Shown here: in pieces, positions 46,481 through 54,394 of the stretch
Numbering within the stretch: position 1 is the stretch's first letter
Layout of the letters: each line of letters starts with the position of its first letter
Source: Anaerovirgula multivorans
Lineage (GTDB): Bacteria > Bacillota > Clostridia > Peptostreptococcales > Natronincolaceae
Assembly (NCBI RefSeq): GCF_900188145.1
Contig: NZ_FZOJ01000020.1
Span: 1 to 64,000, forward strand
Length of the DNA stretch: 64,000 nucleotides
Direction: 5' to 3'
The notes under the pieces: model-generated
Told to the model about the DNA's origin: nothing
Databases searched by the model: none
What the model saw: only the letters and a program-made list of their open reading frames with translations
Made by a program: the position numbers and the translations under genes

Positions 46481-48215
46481 ATTGTGTCCCTCCAGTAAAA
46501 AGATTTTCTAGTTCTTTTTGTTCTGTATATAGATGACTGTAAATACCATTTTGTTTTAACAATTCCTCATGTTTACCCTCTTCTACAAGGCGTCCACCTT
46601 TCAAGACAAAGATAACATCACTATCAATGTGATGGGTAAGGCGATGAGAAATCAGGATGATTGTTTTAGTATCAGAAAGCTCCTTTATAACATGATAAAT
46701 AACATTTTCACTCTCTGCATCGATATTTGACGTAGCTTCATCAAATACATAAATGCTAGCATCGTGTAAAAGTCCTCTCGCAAGAGCCAGTCTTTGGGCT
46801 TGCCCCCCTGAAAGATTAGAAGCATTTTCTAAAAGCATAAAGTCAAGACCTCCATTTGCTATGACGAAATCATAAAGATTTACTTTTTTCAAAACATTAT
46901 AAAGGGCTTCAGTGGGGGCCGTTTTATTTGCTATGATTAAGTTTTCAAAAACAGTTCCTTTAAAAAGATAATTTTCATGTTTAATGATACACATATTTTT
47001 CATAATAGATTTTTCACAAATGCCATTAATAGGCATGTTATTAATGGTAATGGAGCCTTTAAAATTTTTGTTAAATCCAATCAAAAGAGAGGCAATGGTT
47101 GATTTGCCAGAACCTGATTCTCCTACAATTGAGGTAAGAGAATTGCAAGGAATTTTAAGAGAAATATCTTTGAGGATAAAGGCTTCTTCGTTATAACCAA
47201 AACTTAAATTTGAGATTTCTATATTGCCATTTACAAAATCCTGTTGCGGTTTTTTGACGGTTTTTTCTTCCAATTCCAATAGACTAAAAATATTGGATGC
47301 GGCAGCCATGCCGTTCATAGCCACATGAAAAAAAGAACCTAAAAGACGTAGTGGGATAAAAAATTCACTTGAAAGCAAGATTAAAGCAATCGCTTGGGCT
47401 AAAGTAATGGTATGACGATTAAACTCAATCAGGGTAAAGATTATGCCTATAGCAGCTCCACCATAGGCAATTAAATCCATTAAAGTTATAGAATTAAGCT
47501 GCATGGTAAGTACTTTCATTGTAATTTTTCTAAAATCTTCTGCTTCTTGGTTCATTTTTTTGTTATGATAGCCATCATCGCCATAAATTTTTAAGGTAAC
47601 CAGACCTCCAAGATTATCAAGGAAGCTGTCACCAAGACTCGTATAAGAAGACCAATATTTATGAAAAAGTTTTTTGCTTAATTTGTTAATAGAGATGATA
47701 GAAATAGGTATTAAAGGGACACAAATTAATAAAACCAGAGAAACTTTGAGATTTATGAAGGATAGAACTAAAAAGAGGGTTAAAGGGGCTGCAATACTGT
47801 AAAAAAGCTGAGGCAAATACTTACTAAAGTAGATCTCGATTTGTTCGACTCCTTCACCAGCCATCTGAATGACATGAGAAGTTGATATTTTTTCATTGTA
47901 ACTAATACCTAATTGCAACAACTTATTGTAAATAAGTAAGCGAAGCTTATTCTTAACTTCGCTGCTTGCCAGATAGGAATAATTTGTAGACTTCATTGCC
48001 GACACATATCGAAGAATGACTGACAGCGAAATAACGAGAAAGGTCATAAGGATATGTAGGGGTGTAATGGTTTTATTAAATAAATTTTCAATAAAATAAG
48101 CGATTGAAAAAATAGCTAGTATATTGAATAATAAACTAATCCAGTTACTAAAAGCAATAAGGGTAATATATTTTATACTTGAGGGTATTAAAGCGATAAG
48201 TTTCTTATTAATCAT
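46473..48215 (-). CDS. CydD-like ABC half-transporter
   Basis: The partner half-transporter, about 580 residues. Six helices precede an ATPase with Walker A IVGESGSGKSTIASLLIG, the less common signature LSGGQAQRLALARGL and Walker B IYVFDEATSNIDAES. The ATG at 48215, after CAAGGAGGC, is preferred over a TTG 36 bases upstream that overlaps the DUF454 stop codon. The pair sits with a Crp/Fnr regulator and a YgbA-like gene, next to heme-uptake genes, so a role in heme, iron or redox balance is a reasonable inference only. Confidence 0.86.
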   Translation of the reverse strand: MINKKLIALIPSSIKYITLIAFSNWISLLFNILAIFSIAYFIENLFNKTITPLHILMTFLVISLSVILRYVSAMKSTNYSYLASSEVKNKLRLLIYNKLLQLGISYNEKISTSHVIQMAGEGVEQIEIYFSKYLPQLFYSIAAPLTLFLVLSFINLKVSLVLLICVPLIPISIISINKLSKKLFHKYWSSYTSLGDSFLDNLGGLVTLKIYGDDGYHNKKMNQEAEDFRKITMKVLTMQLNSITLMDLIAYGGAAIGIIFTLIEFNRHTITLAQAIALILLSSEFFIPLRLLGSFFHVAMNGMAAASNIFSLLELEEKTVKKPQQDFVNGNIEISNLSFGYNEEAFILKDISLKIPCNSLTSIVGESGSGKSTIASLLIGFNKNFKGSITINNMPINGICEKSIMKNMCIIKHENYLFKGTVFENLIIANKTAPTEALYNVLKKVNLYDFVIANGGLDFMLLENASNLSGGQAQRLALARGLLHDASIYVFDEATSNIDAESENVIYHVIKELSDTKTIILISHRLTHHIDSDVIFVLKGGRLVEEGKHEELLKQNGIYSHLYTEQKELENLFTGGTQCA

Positions 48216-48247
48216 TATAAATAAAATGCCTCCTTGTAAGATATTGA

Positions 48248-48604
48248 TCAAATCGTTTTAATTTTAAAAACAAAATAGTAATATTTAAAGATATATAGAA
48301 AAATAATAAATATTCTCATAACCATATGGTTGATTAAAATCAGTGGAAAAAGCAGCATGGTAGATGCAGTAGCAAGTAAAGAAATTTTTGTTTTCAAAGA
48401 CATAGATCTATTTTTAACAAAATCATCTAGATGTTTTTTATACAGAGAGGTATTGGTAAACCAATGATGAAACCTTTTAGATCCTTTAGAAAAGCAAAAA
48501 GACGTAAGGAGCAAAAAGGGAGTTGTAGGAAGAACAGGCAAAACAATACCAATCAAACCTAGTACAAGTGATATTCCACCGATAGTTAAATAAAATATTT
48601 TCAT
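48248..48604 (-). CDS. DUF454 (YbaN-like) membrane protein
   Basis: A 118-residue inner-membrane protein of the DUF454 family with about three or four helices. The signature is GGISLVLGLIGIVLPVLPTTPFLLL followed by the conserved FCFSKGSKRFHHWF with its RFHxW-type motif. Function is unknown in any organism. AAGGTTC-type ribosome-binding sequence precedes the ATG. It lies 16 bases after the Crp/Fnr gene in the same operon. Confidence 0.85.
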   Translation of the reverse strand: MKIFYLTIGGISLVLGLIGIVLPVLPTTPFLLLTSFCFSKGSKRFHHWFTNTSLYKKHLDDFVKNRSMSLKTKISLLATASTMLLFPLILINHMVMRIFIIFLYIFKYYYFVFKIKTI

Positions 48605-48620
48605 AAAGAACCTCCAATCT

Positions 48621-49307
48621 CTACTGCTTTGATAATCGGTCTACATCATAAATTTTAAAAGAATTTCTGTAATAATCAATCATTCCCTCCTTTTTAAACT
48701 CGGCTAGTATTTTTGAAACAGCAGGACGAGTCGCATTAAGATACTTCGCCATTTCTGCTCTACTCAATTCAATTGTAAATAAATTCTGTCCATGGTTATA
48801 GTAGTGATCAAGCAATAGTGTGGCAATTCGTTTCTTCAGAGAAAGAATACGGATATAATCTACTTGAGCGTTTAATAAAAAACTGCGATTTGCAACTGTC
48901 TTAATAATATTTAAGAAAAATTTACTTCTAAAGGTACTTGTATTTTTGTCCATGTAAAAAAGTTCAGTACTATTGATATATAGAAGGATGGATTTTTCTA
49001 AAGTTTCAATACCATAAGGCGTAGTAGTGGACCCAGAACATATAATATCCTCACCAAAAGTATCATAAGTCTCAAGTGTATGTATAGAAGCAATATCCCC
49101 AGTAATATGCTTTCTAACAATTTGGACTTTACCCTTAAGAATAATGCCAATTGTAGAGAAGGTTTCATTTTGTGAGCATATACAATTTCTTTCTGGGTGT
49201 TTTCGCACTAGAGTATCCATACTAGATAAAGTTTGTGAGATTTCATCCATGGACATCCCCCTAAATAAGGAGACGTTTTGAAGAGCTTCAATATATTGCA
49301 TCAACAT
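48621..49307 (-). CDS. Crp/Fnr-family regulator
   Basis: A 228-residue one-component regulator. The cyclic-nucleotide-binding-like sensor domain (about 10-130) includes GIILKGKVQIVRK; the C-terminal helix-turn-helix is SRAEMAKYLNATRPAVSKIL. The N-terminal cysteine set of FNR is missing; only Cys42, Cys44 and Cys90 are present, so the signal is unclear (heme, NO, redox or none). First gene of the leftward operon with DUF454, the ABC pair and the YgbA-like gene. FNR-like half-sites lie about 110-130 bases upstream. Confidence 0.87.
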   Translation of the reverse strand: MLMQYIEALQNVSLFRGMSMDEISQTLSSMDTLVRKHPERNCICSQNETFSTIGIILKGKVQIVRKHITGDIASIHTLETYDTFGEDIICSGSTTTPYGIETLEKSILLYINSTELFYMDKNTSTFRSKFFLNIIKTVANRSFLLNAQVDYIRILSLKKRIATLLLDHYYNHGQNLFTIELSRAEMAKYLNATRPAVSKILAEFKKEGMIDYYRNSFKIYDVDRLSKQ

Positions 49308-49404
49308 GTATTCACCTCATTTGTACTAAAATTTTTTTTAAAAATTCAACATACTTTATAAAAAATTTTATCATAAAACTAGACAAATGAAAATAATTTT
49401 AATA

Positions 49405-49437
49405 TGATAAGTATTATCAAATGATGATTTTTATCAA
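49405..49437. promoter_or_regulatory. Putative Crp/Fnr operator sites
   Basis: TGATAA-N3-TTATCA at 49405-49419 and ATGAT-TTTT-ATCAA at 49424-49437. The second matches the FNR consensus TTGAT-N4-ATCAA at nine of ten defined positions when read on the minus strand. TTATCAAATGA is also directly repeated here (49414 and 49431). Location upstream of a Crp/Fnr gene suggests autoregulation. Confidence 0.5.
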
Positions 49438-49545
49438 ATGACGTATTCGAGGATACGTAATGGTCTTTTACGGGTTGACACGTTTTTAAAAGCAATGGTA
49501 CATTTTAAGTGTTAGCATAGTCTATGGGTAACTAACTACAGAACT

Positions 49546-49598
49546 TAAGCAGATGACTGAAATCTATGATTTCATGGCAGTCGCTTATACAAGGTGAA
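49546..49598 (+). repeat. Repeat family 2 copy
   Basis: AAGCAGATGACTGAAATC, loop, GATTTCATGGCAGTCGCTT, then ATACAAGGTGAAA. The head, hairpin and tail layout equals that of the copies at 11050 and 39756, with compensating changes in the stem (TGAAATC/GATTTCA). Confidence 0.75.
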
Positions 49599-49683
49599 AT
49601 TTTGATATACTAAGGGCTATATTTGCAGCCCATGGTTTTGAGCGAAACCGTAGATCGTGTATATCAAAATTAAAGTTTAAAAT
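49597..49683 (-). repeat. Repeat family 1, copy D, inverted
   Basis: Its reverse complement starts ACTTTAATTTTGATATACAC, continues CTACGGTTTCGCTC and CAAATATAGCCCTTAG, and ends TATATCAAAATT, matching copy B across its length. It directly abuts a family 2 repeat. Confidence 0.75.
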
Positions 49684-49791
49684 TGGTTATCTATAGCAAT
49701 TAATCTAAATATAAGTTTTTGCAACTTGCTATTTAGAAATTGCTTGGACAGAGTACCAATAAGTTATTGTTTAAGCACAAGAAAGGAGAGG

Positions 49792-49830
49792 ATGATGATA
49801 AGATATAGATTTTTTATAGCTCCTCCATAA
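49792..49830 (+). CDS. Possible 12-codon leader ORF of the heme operon
   Basis: MMIRYRFFIAPP followed by TAA, preceded by GAAAGGAGAGG at good spacing. It ends 75 bases before the S-layer gene. CTCCTCC within its last codons could pair with the ribosome-binding GGAGAGG, so it may be part of a leader switch. It may also be chance. Confidence 0.3.
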   Translation: MMIRYRFFIAPP

Positions 49831-49907
49831 AATTAATCCTATGAACTTACCGTAATAAGATATAGCCAGAAGTTTTAAGATTAATAGGAAGAGAGGAGAG
49901 AAGCGTG

Positions 49908-52900
49908 ATGAAAAAGAGGCTTCTTAGTATATTGCTGACATTTATGATGATACTGACTATGTTTCCAAGTACGGGTTTTGCCATTGATATGAATGCACCA
50001 ATAGAGTCGAGTTATGGTTTAGCAGAGGTAGGCGAAGACATTACCCAAGAAACAGAAGAAACCCAAACGGTTGAAAAAACCGAATTACCAAAGGAAGAAG
50101 CCGAGGAGGTGAAAGAAGAAGCGTCGGAAGAAGAAACAAGTGAGGAAGATACTCAAGAGATAGAAGAAGAAACAAGTGAGGAAGACACTCAAGAGATAGA
50201 AGAAGAAACAAGTGAGGAAGACACTCAAGAGATAGAAGAAGAAACAAGTGAGGAAGATGCTCAAGAGATAGAAGAAGAAACAAGTGAGGAAGACACTCAA
50301 GAGATAGAAGAAGAAACAAGTGAGGAAGACACTCAAGAGATAGAAGAAGAAACAAGTGAGGAAGATGCTCAAGAGATAGAAGAAGAAACAAGTGAGGAAG
50401 ATGCTCAAGAGATAGAAGAAGAAACATTAGACCAAGAAATTGATATAATAGATGATATGGAGATGGGTATAGCATCTGATGTTATTGAAAATGGGGTCTA
50501 TACAATAGATGTCAGAGGATGGCATGCTACAAATGATACTGTATCCATGATGGCAAGTGCTTTGGATCAAAAAGCTATGTTAGAAATTTTTAATGGTGAA
50601 ATATATGCTACTATTCGATTCATTCCTACTAGCATTTTTGGGGTTCCCATTACTGGAACAGCAGTTAAAGAGATATGGCCGGGATCGACAGCAGCAGGTT
50701 TGGAAGCGGGTACTGGGCAAACGGGTACAATACGGGTAGATGAGAGTCAAACCTATAGATTTTCAATAGATAGCCTAGATATGCCGTTGCTTTCCATGTA
50801 TGTAGGAGATCCTATGAACACCATACAAACGATACGTTTAAATTTTGATATGGAGACACTGGAGGAGGGTGGCTTATCATTCCCTGATCCTGCTTCGGTA
50901 GCTGTGGAGGAAATAAGTATAAAAACAGCACCAACAAAGGTGGCCTACATAGAAGGAGATATGATAGAACTTTCAGGATTGGAAGTAATTTTGATAAAGG
51001 AAGATAGTTCTACTGAAGAAGTGGCATTTGAAGATTTTGAAGCTAAAGGGATTGTGACCAGTATTCAAGAAGGACATATACTTGCAATCGACGATACACA
51101 GCTAGTAATTACCCATGTAGAAAGCGGTGCAGCAGTCAATCAAGCATTACAGATATCAGCAAAACCTATTATGCTTGCAGATGGAAGCTATACAATAGAT
51201 GTCAGAGGATGGCATGCCACAAACAATACACAATCAATGATGGCATCTTTACTGGCCCCTCAAGCAATGTTAGAGGTTTCAGAAGGCAAAATGTATGCAA
51301 CAATCAAGTTTATAAAAGGCAACATCATGGGAGTTCCAGTTGTAGGTTCTGCTGTTTCGGAGGTATGGGCAGAGCAAACTACAACACCAACGACTGGAAC
51401 AGGTATAAAGGGGACAGTCAATGAAGAGGAAGGAAGTAACACCTATAGAATTGAGATTAGCACCCTTAATATGCCGAAGCTTGACATGATGGTAGCAATG
51501 ATGGGTTCACCATCGCTAATGACAGTACGCCTTAACTTTGACGAAAGTAGCCTTGAAGAAATTGAGTCAGAAGACAATCCTGACCCTTCGGTAGCTGTGG
51601 AGGAAATAAGTATAAAAACAGCACCAACAAAGATAGGCTACATAGAGGGAGATATACTTGACCTTTCAGGGTTAGAAGTAATTTTGATAAAGGAAGATGG
51701 TTCTACTGAAGAAGTGGCATTTGCAGATTTTGAAGCTAGAGGTATCGTCACTAGTCTGCAGGAAGGGGATATACTTGCAATCAATGATATACAGCTAGTA
51801 ATTACCCATGTAGAAAGCGGTGCAGCAGTCAATCAAGCATTACAGATATCGGCAAAACCTATTATGCTTGCAGATGGAAGCTATACAATAGATGTCAGAG
51901 GATGGCATGCCACAAACAATACACAATCAATGATGGCATCTTTACTGGCCCCTCAAGCAATGTTAGAGGTTTCAGAAGGCAAAATGTATGCAACAATCAA
52001 GTTTATAAAAGGCAACATCATGGGAGTTCCAGTTGTAGGTTCTGCTGTTTCGGAGGTATGGGCAGAGCAAACTACAACACCAACGACTGGAACAGGTATA
52101 AAGGGGACAGTCAATGAAGAGGAAGGAAGTAACACCTATAGAATTGAGATTAGCACCCTTAATATGCCAAAGCTTGACATGATGGTAGCAATGATGGGTT
52201 CACCATCGCTAATGACAATACGCCTTAACTTTGATGAAAGTAGCCTTGAAGAAATTGAGTCAGATGATGAAGTGGAAACGCCTAAAGAAATTAATCCAGA
52301 TAAAAATCCAGTGAAAGAAATCGAAACTGCAACTGAGAGTATCGAGGTTACAAAAGAGACTGTTAAAGATGTGGATGAATTTGATAATATGGCAGTAAAA
52401 ATTGTTAATGCCACTATTAATATTCCAGTTAAGATATTTAAGCAATATTTAAATGATGAAACAAAGCATATAAACATCATCAAAACTGTAATAAGAGAAG
52501 ATTATGACGCAAGTGTTAGAAAATTAATTGCCGGAAATGATACATTAATTGAAGCATTTGATTTAAGTATGCAATTAGTGTCATCTACTGGAGAAACTGA
52601 GAATATAAGTGAGCTAGGAGAAAAGATAAGAGTAATGATTCACCTAACAGATGAACAGGTGTCAAATATTTCAAAGACAGTGAAAAATACGCTTTATTAC
52701 TACAATCCTAATACGGATCAACTTGAGGATATGAAGGCAATATTTGATGTGGATAATAAGAGAGTAATCTTTTATACAGATCACTTAAGTACCTTTGTCG
52801 TTGTAAGTACCAGAGATACAACAGGTGGAGGGGAAATAGTGCCTATCGATGAATTGAAGGATGGATACTATACAATTGAAGCCACTGCCCTTTATGAAAA

Positions 52901-54182
52901 TTCTAATAGCGTGTCTATGGTAAATCAATTTATTAAAGAGCCAGCTAATCTAGAGGTTCGAGGAAATAGAATCATAGTAACCATGGCATGGCATGGAACA
53001 GAATATGTACCTATGAATTCGCTAAAGGAATTAAAATATAAAAACAGCAGTGGGAATTTTGTTAATGTACAACGAACTCTTTATGATTCCAGCAATATGC
53101 TTATGCTTACCTTTGAGGTGGAGAACTTAGATGAACCTGTAGTTATGCAGGTGTCTGTTCCTATGGCGATGGTAGGGTATCAACCTAAGTTCAGATTAGT
53201 ATTTAATCTAAATACACTGAAGGCTGGAACTGTGAGTTATCCAATATCCGCTGGAGGAGAGAAGTATATTATAGAGGCGACTGCTGGTGAGGGAGGAACC
53301 ATTGATCCAGATGGAAAGGTTGAAGTTGAAGCAGGAAAAGATCAGACTTTTACTATTAAAGCAGATGAAGGATACAAAATTAAGGAAGTTATAGTAGATA
53401 ATGAGTCTGTGGGAGCAATAGAAAGCTATACTTTTGAGAAGATAGAAAAATCAGGAGAAATAAGTGTTACTTTTGAAAAAATAGAAGAAGGTCTAGAAGA
53501 ACTTATCCTTGAGGAGGAAGAGTTTTTAGAGATTTCTTTTAAAGATATTGAAGGACACTGGGCAGAATCTTTTATCAAAAAAGTAGTTAGAAAAGGAATC
53601 ATGACAGGAATAGATGAAGAAACTTTTAGTCCTGATAGTTTTGTTACAAGAGAAATGTTTGTAACGATTCTTGCTAAACTTTATGATGCTGATGTTGAAG
53701 GCTATGATATTTCTCTATTCGAAGATGTTAATCCAGATGAATATTATGCAAAATATATTCACTGGGCTGCTGATAAAGGCATTGTTAAAGGTCTTGGAGA
53801 AGGCAAATTCGAACCTGAATATGCTATTACCCGTGAGCAATTGGCAGTGATGTTTGTAAAATATGCAGCATTTGCAGAGATTGACTTGAAGGAAGTAAAA
53901 GTTACTAAAAAATCTTTGCAAGAAGTTGAAGATAATTTTGTAGATGAGGATGAAATCAGCCCTTGGGCCAGGGACAGTGTTAAATTAATGAAGCAATCTG
54001 GTATTATGGTGGGGAAAAGCAACAATAAGTTTTATCCAAAGGCATCAGCCACTAGAGCGGAAGTTGCTACAATTATTGCCAAAATACTAGATGTTCTAGA
54101 GGAGAAAGTGGAGGACATGGAAGTTATGACAGAAGTTAATAATGAGGATGATATTGAAACAGCAGAAGCACTGAAGGAATAA
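49908..54182 (+). CDS. S-layer-anchored multi-NEAT heme-binding protein
   Basis: A ~1424-residue surface protein. In order: signal peptide (to about residue 26); Glu-rich region with eight 12-residue repeats of ETSEEDTQEIEE type (about 76-172); NEAT-like domain 1 (from ~193); Ig-like domain; NEAT 2 (~424); Ig-like domain; NEAT 3 (~655); an unassigned region (~790-970) ending in DHLSTFVVVS; NEAT 4 (~982); a bacterial-repeat domain (~1110-1175); three SLH domains (~1212, 1273, 1345). NEAT domains start DGSYTIDVRGWHATNN and have SMMASLL. It should sit on secondary wall polymer and capture heme. The usual YxxxY heme motif is not evident; the corresponding region is Met-rich. A GTG precedes the chosen ATG; GAGAGGAGAG is upstream. 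Confidence 0.9.
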   Translation: MKKRLLSILLTFMMILTMFPSTGFAIDMNAPIESSYGLAEVGEDITQETEETQTVEKTELPKEEAEEVKEEASEEETSEEDTQEIEEETSEEDTQEIEEETSEEDTQEIEEETSEEDAQEIEEETSEEDTQEIEEETSEEDTQEIEEETSEEDAQEIEEETSEEDAQEIEEETLDQEIDIIDDMEMGIASDVIENGVYTIDVRGWHATNDTVSMMASALDQKAMLEIFNGEIYATIRFIPTSIFGVPITGTAVKEIWPGSTAAGLEAGTGQTGTIRVDESQTYRFSIDSLDMPLLSMYVGDPMNTIQTIRLNFDMETLEEGGLSFPDPASVAVEEISIKTAPTKVAYIEGDMIELSGLEVILIKEDSSTEEVAFEDFEAKGIVTSIQEGHILAIDDTQLVITHVESGAAVNQALQISAKPIMLADGSYTIDVRGWHATNNTQSMMASLLAPQAMLEVSEGKMYATIKFIKGNIMGVPVVGSAVSEVWAEQTTTPTTGTGIKGTVNEEEGSNTYRIEISTLNMPKLDMMVAMMGSPSLMTVRLNFDESSLEEIESEDNPDPSVAVEEISIKTAPTKIGYIEGDILDLSGLEVILIKEDGSTEEVAFADFEARGIVTSLQEGDILAINDIQLVITHVESGAAVNQALQISAKPIMLADGSYTIDVRGWHATNNTQSMMASLLAPQAMLEVSEGKMYATIKFIKGNIMGVPVVGSAVSEVWAEQTTTPTTGTGIKGTVNEEEGSNTYRIEISTLNMPKLDMMVAMMGSPSLMTIRLNFDESSLEEIESDDEVETPKEINPDKNPVKEIETATESIEVTKETVKDVDEFDNMAVKIVNATINIPVKIFKQYLNDETKHINIIKTVIREDYDASVRKLIAGNDTLIEAFDLSMQLVSSTGETENISELGEKIRVMIHLTDEQVSNISKTVKNTLYYYNPNTDQLEDMKAIFDVDNKRVIFYTDHLSTFVVVSTRDTTGGGEIVPIDELKDGYYTIEATALYENSNSVSMVNQFIKEPANLEVRGNRIIVTMAWHGTEYVPMNSLKELKYKNSSGNFVNVQRTLYDSSNMLMLTFEVENLDEPVVMQVSVPMAMVGYQPKFRLVFNLNTLKAGTVSYPISAGGEKYIIEATAGEGGTIDPDGKVEVEAGKDQTFTIKADEGYKIKEVIVDNESVGAIESYTFEKIEKSGEISVTFEKIEEGLEELILEEEEFLEISFKDIEGHWAESFIKKVVRKGIMTGIDEETFSPDSFVTREMFVTILAKLYDADVEGYDISLFEDVNPDEYYAKYIHWAADKGIVKGLGEGKFEPEYAITREQLAVMFVKYAAFAEIDLKEVKVTKKSLQEVEDNFVDEDEISPWARDSVKLMKQSGIMVGKSNNKFYPKASATRAEVATIIAKILDVLEEKVEDMEVMTEVNNEDDIETAEALKE
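50133..50420 (+). repeat. Eight 36-bp in-frame tandem repeats
   Basis: Eight exact-length 36-bp units encode ETSEEDTQEIEE, with Thr changed to Ala in units 4, 7 and 8. The array is highly acidic and likely an extended stalk or wall-spanning spacer. Near-identity between units suggests copy-number change by slippage. Confidence 0.92.
50890..52260 (+). repeat. 693-bp tandem duplication inside the NEAT gene
   Basis: The Ig-like plus NEAT module is present twice with a 693-bp (231-codon) offset. The NEAT 2 and NEAT 3 coding sequences (about 51175-51540 and 51868-52233) are almost identical at the DNA level, while the Ig-like parts differ at scattered positions. Confidence 0.92.
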
Positions 54183-54394
54183 AAGAATTAAATGATCTTC
54201 ACCGCATTTTTCATTATGAGAAGTGTGGTGAAGATATCAAAGCAATATATTTAAGTATTAATAAAGTTTAAAAACACCAATTGATATTTAGATTTTATAG
54301 TGTTTATAAAAAAAGATTGAAAAAAATGTCATAGTTCTAATAAAAAGAAATAAATCGTCTTGCAATCAGGCAAGAGAAGAGGAGAAATGAAGAT

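Larger units (their letters stand above)
49308..49904. other. 600-bp divergent region, regulatory sites and repeats
   Basis: No ordinary gene is seen. From left to right it holds a TGATAA-GTA-TTATCA palindrome (49405-49419), an FNR-like site (49424-49437), a small ACGTAT/ATACGT hairpin (49441-49459), a family 2 repeat (49546-49598), an inverted family 1 repeat (49597-49683) and a 12-codon ORF with a strong ribosome-binding site (49792-49830). It separates the Crp operon from the heme operon and probably contains both promoters. Confidence 0.6.

Noticed and set aside
44816..48215. CydDC proper, for cytochrome bd assembly
   Set aside because: No cydAB genes lie nearby and the ATPase signatures are only generally CydDC-like, so I kept the wording as CydC/D-like.
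50133..50420. Possible CRISPR array in 36-bp repeats
   Set aside because: The repeats are contiguous, in frame, and encode part of a protein; no spacers.
50041..50475. Long leucine-rich open frames on the minus strand opposite the acidic repeats
   Set aside because: They are the complement of the GAA/GAG-rich 36-bp repeats, have no ribosome-binding site and encode only repeat-derived peptide.
51209..52117. Two identical 71-codon frames inside the NEAT gene
   Set aside because: They are out-of-frame shadows that recur only because of the 693-bp duplication.
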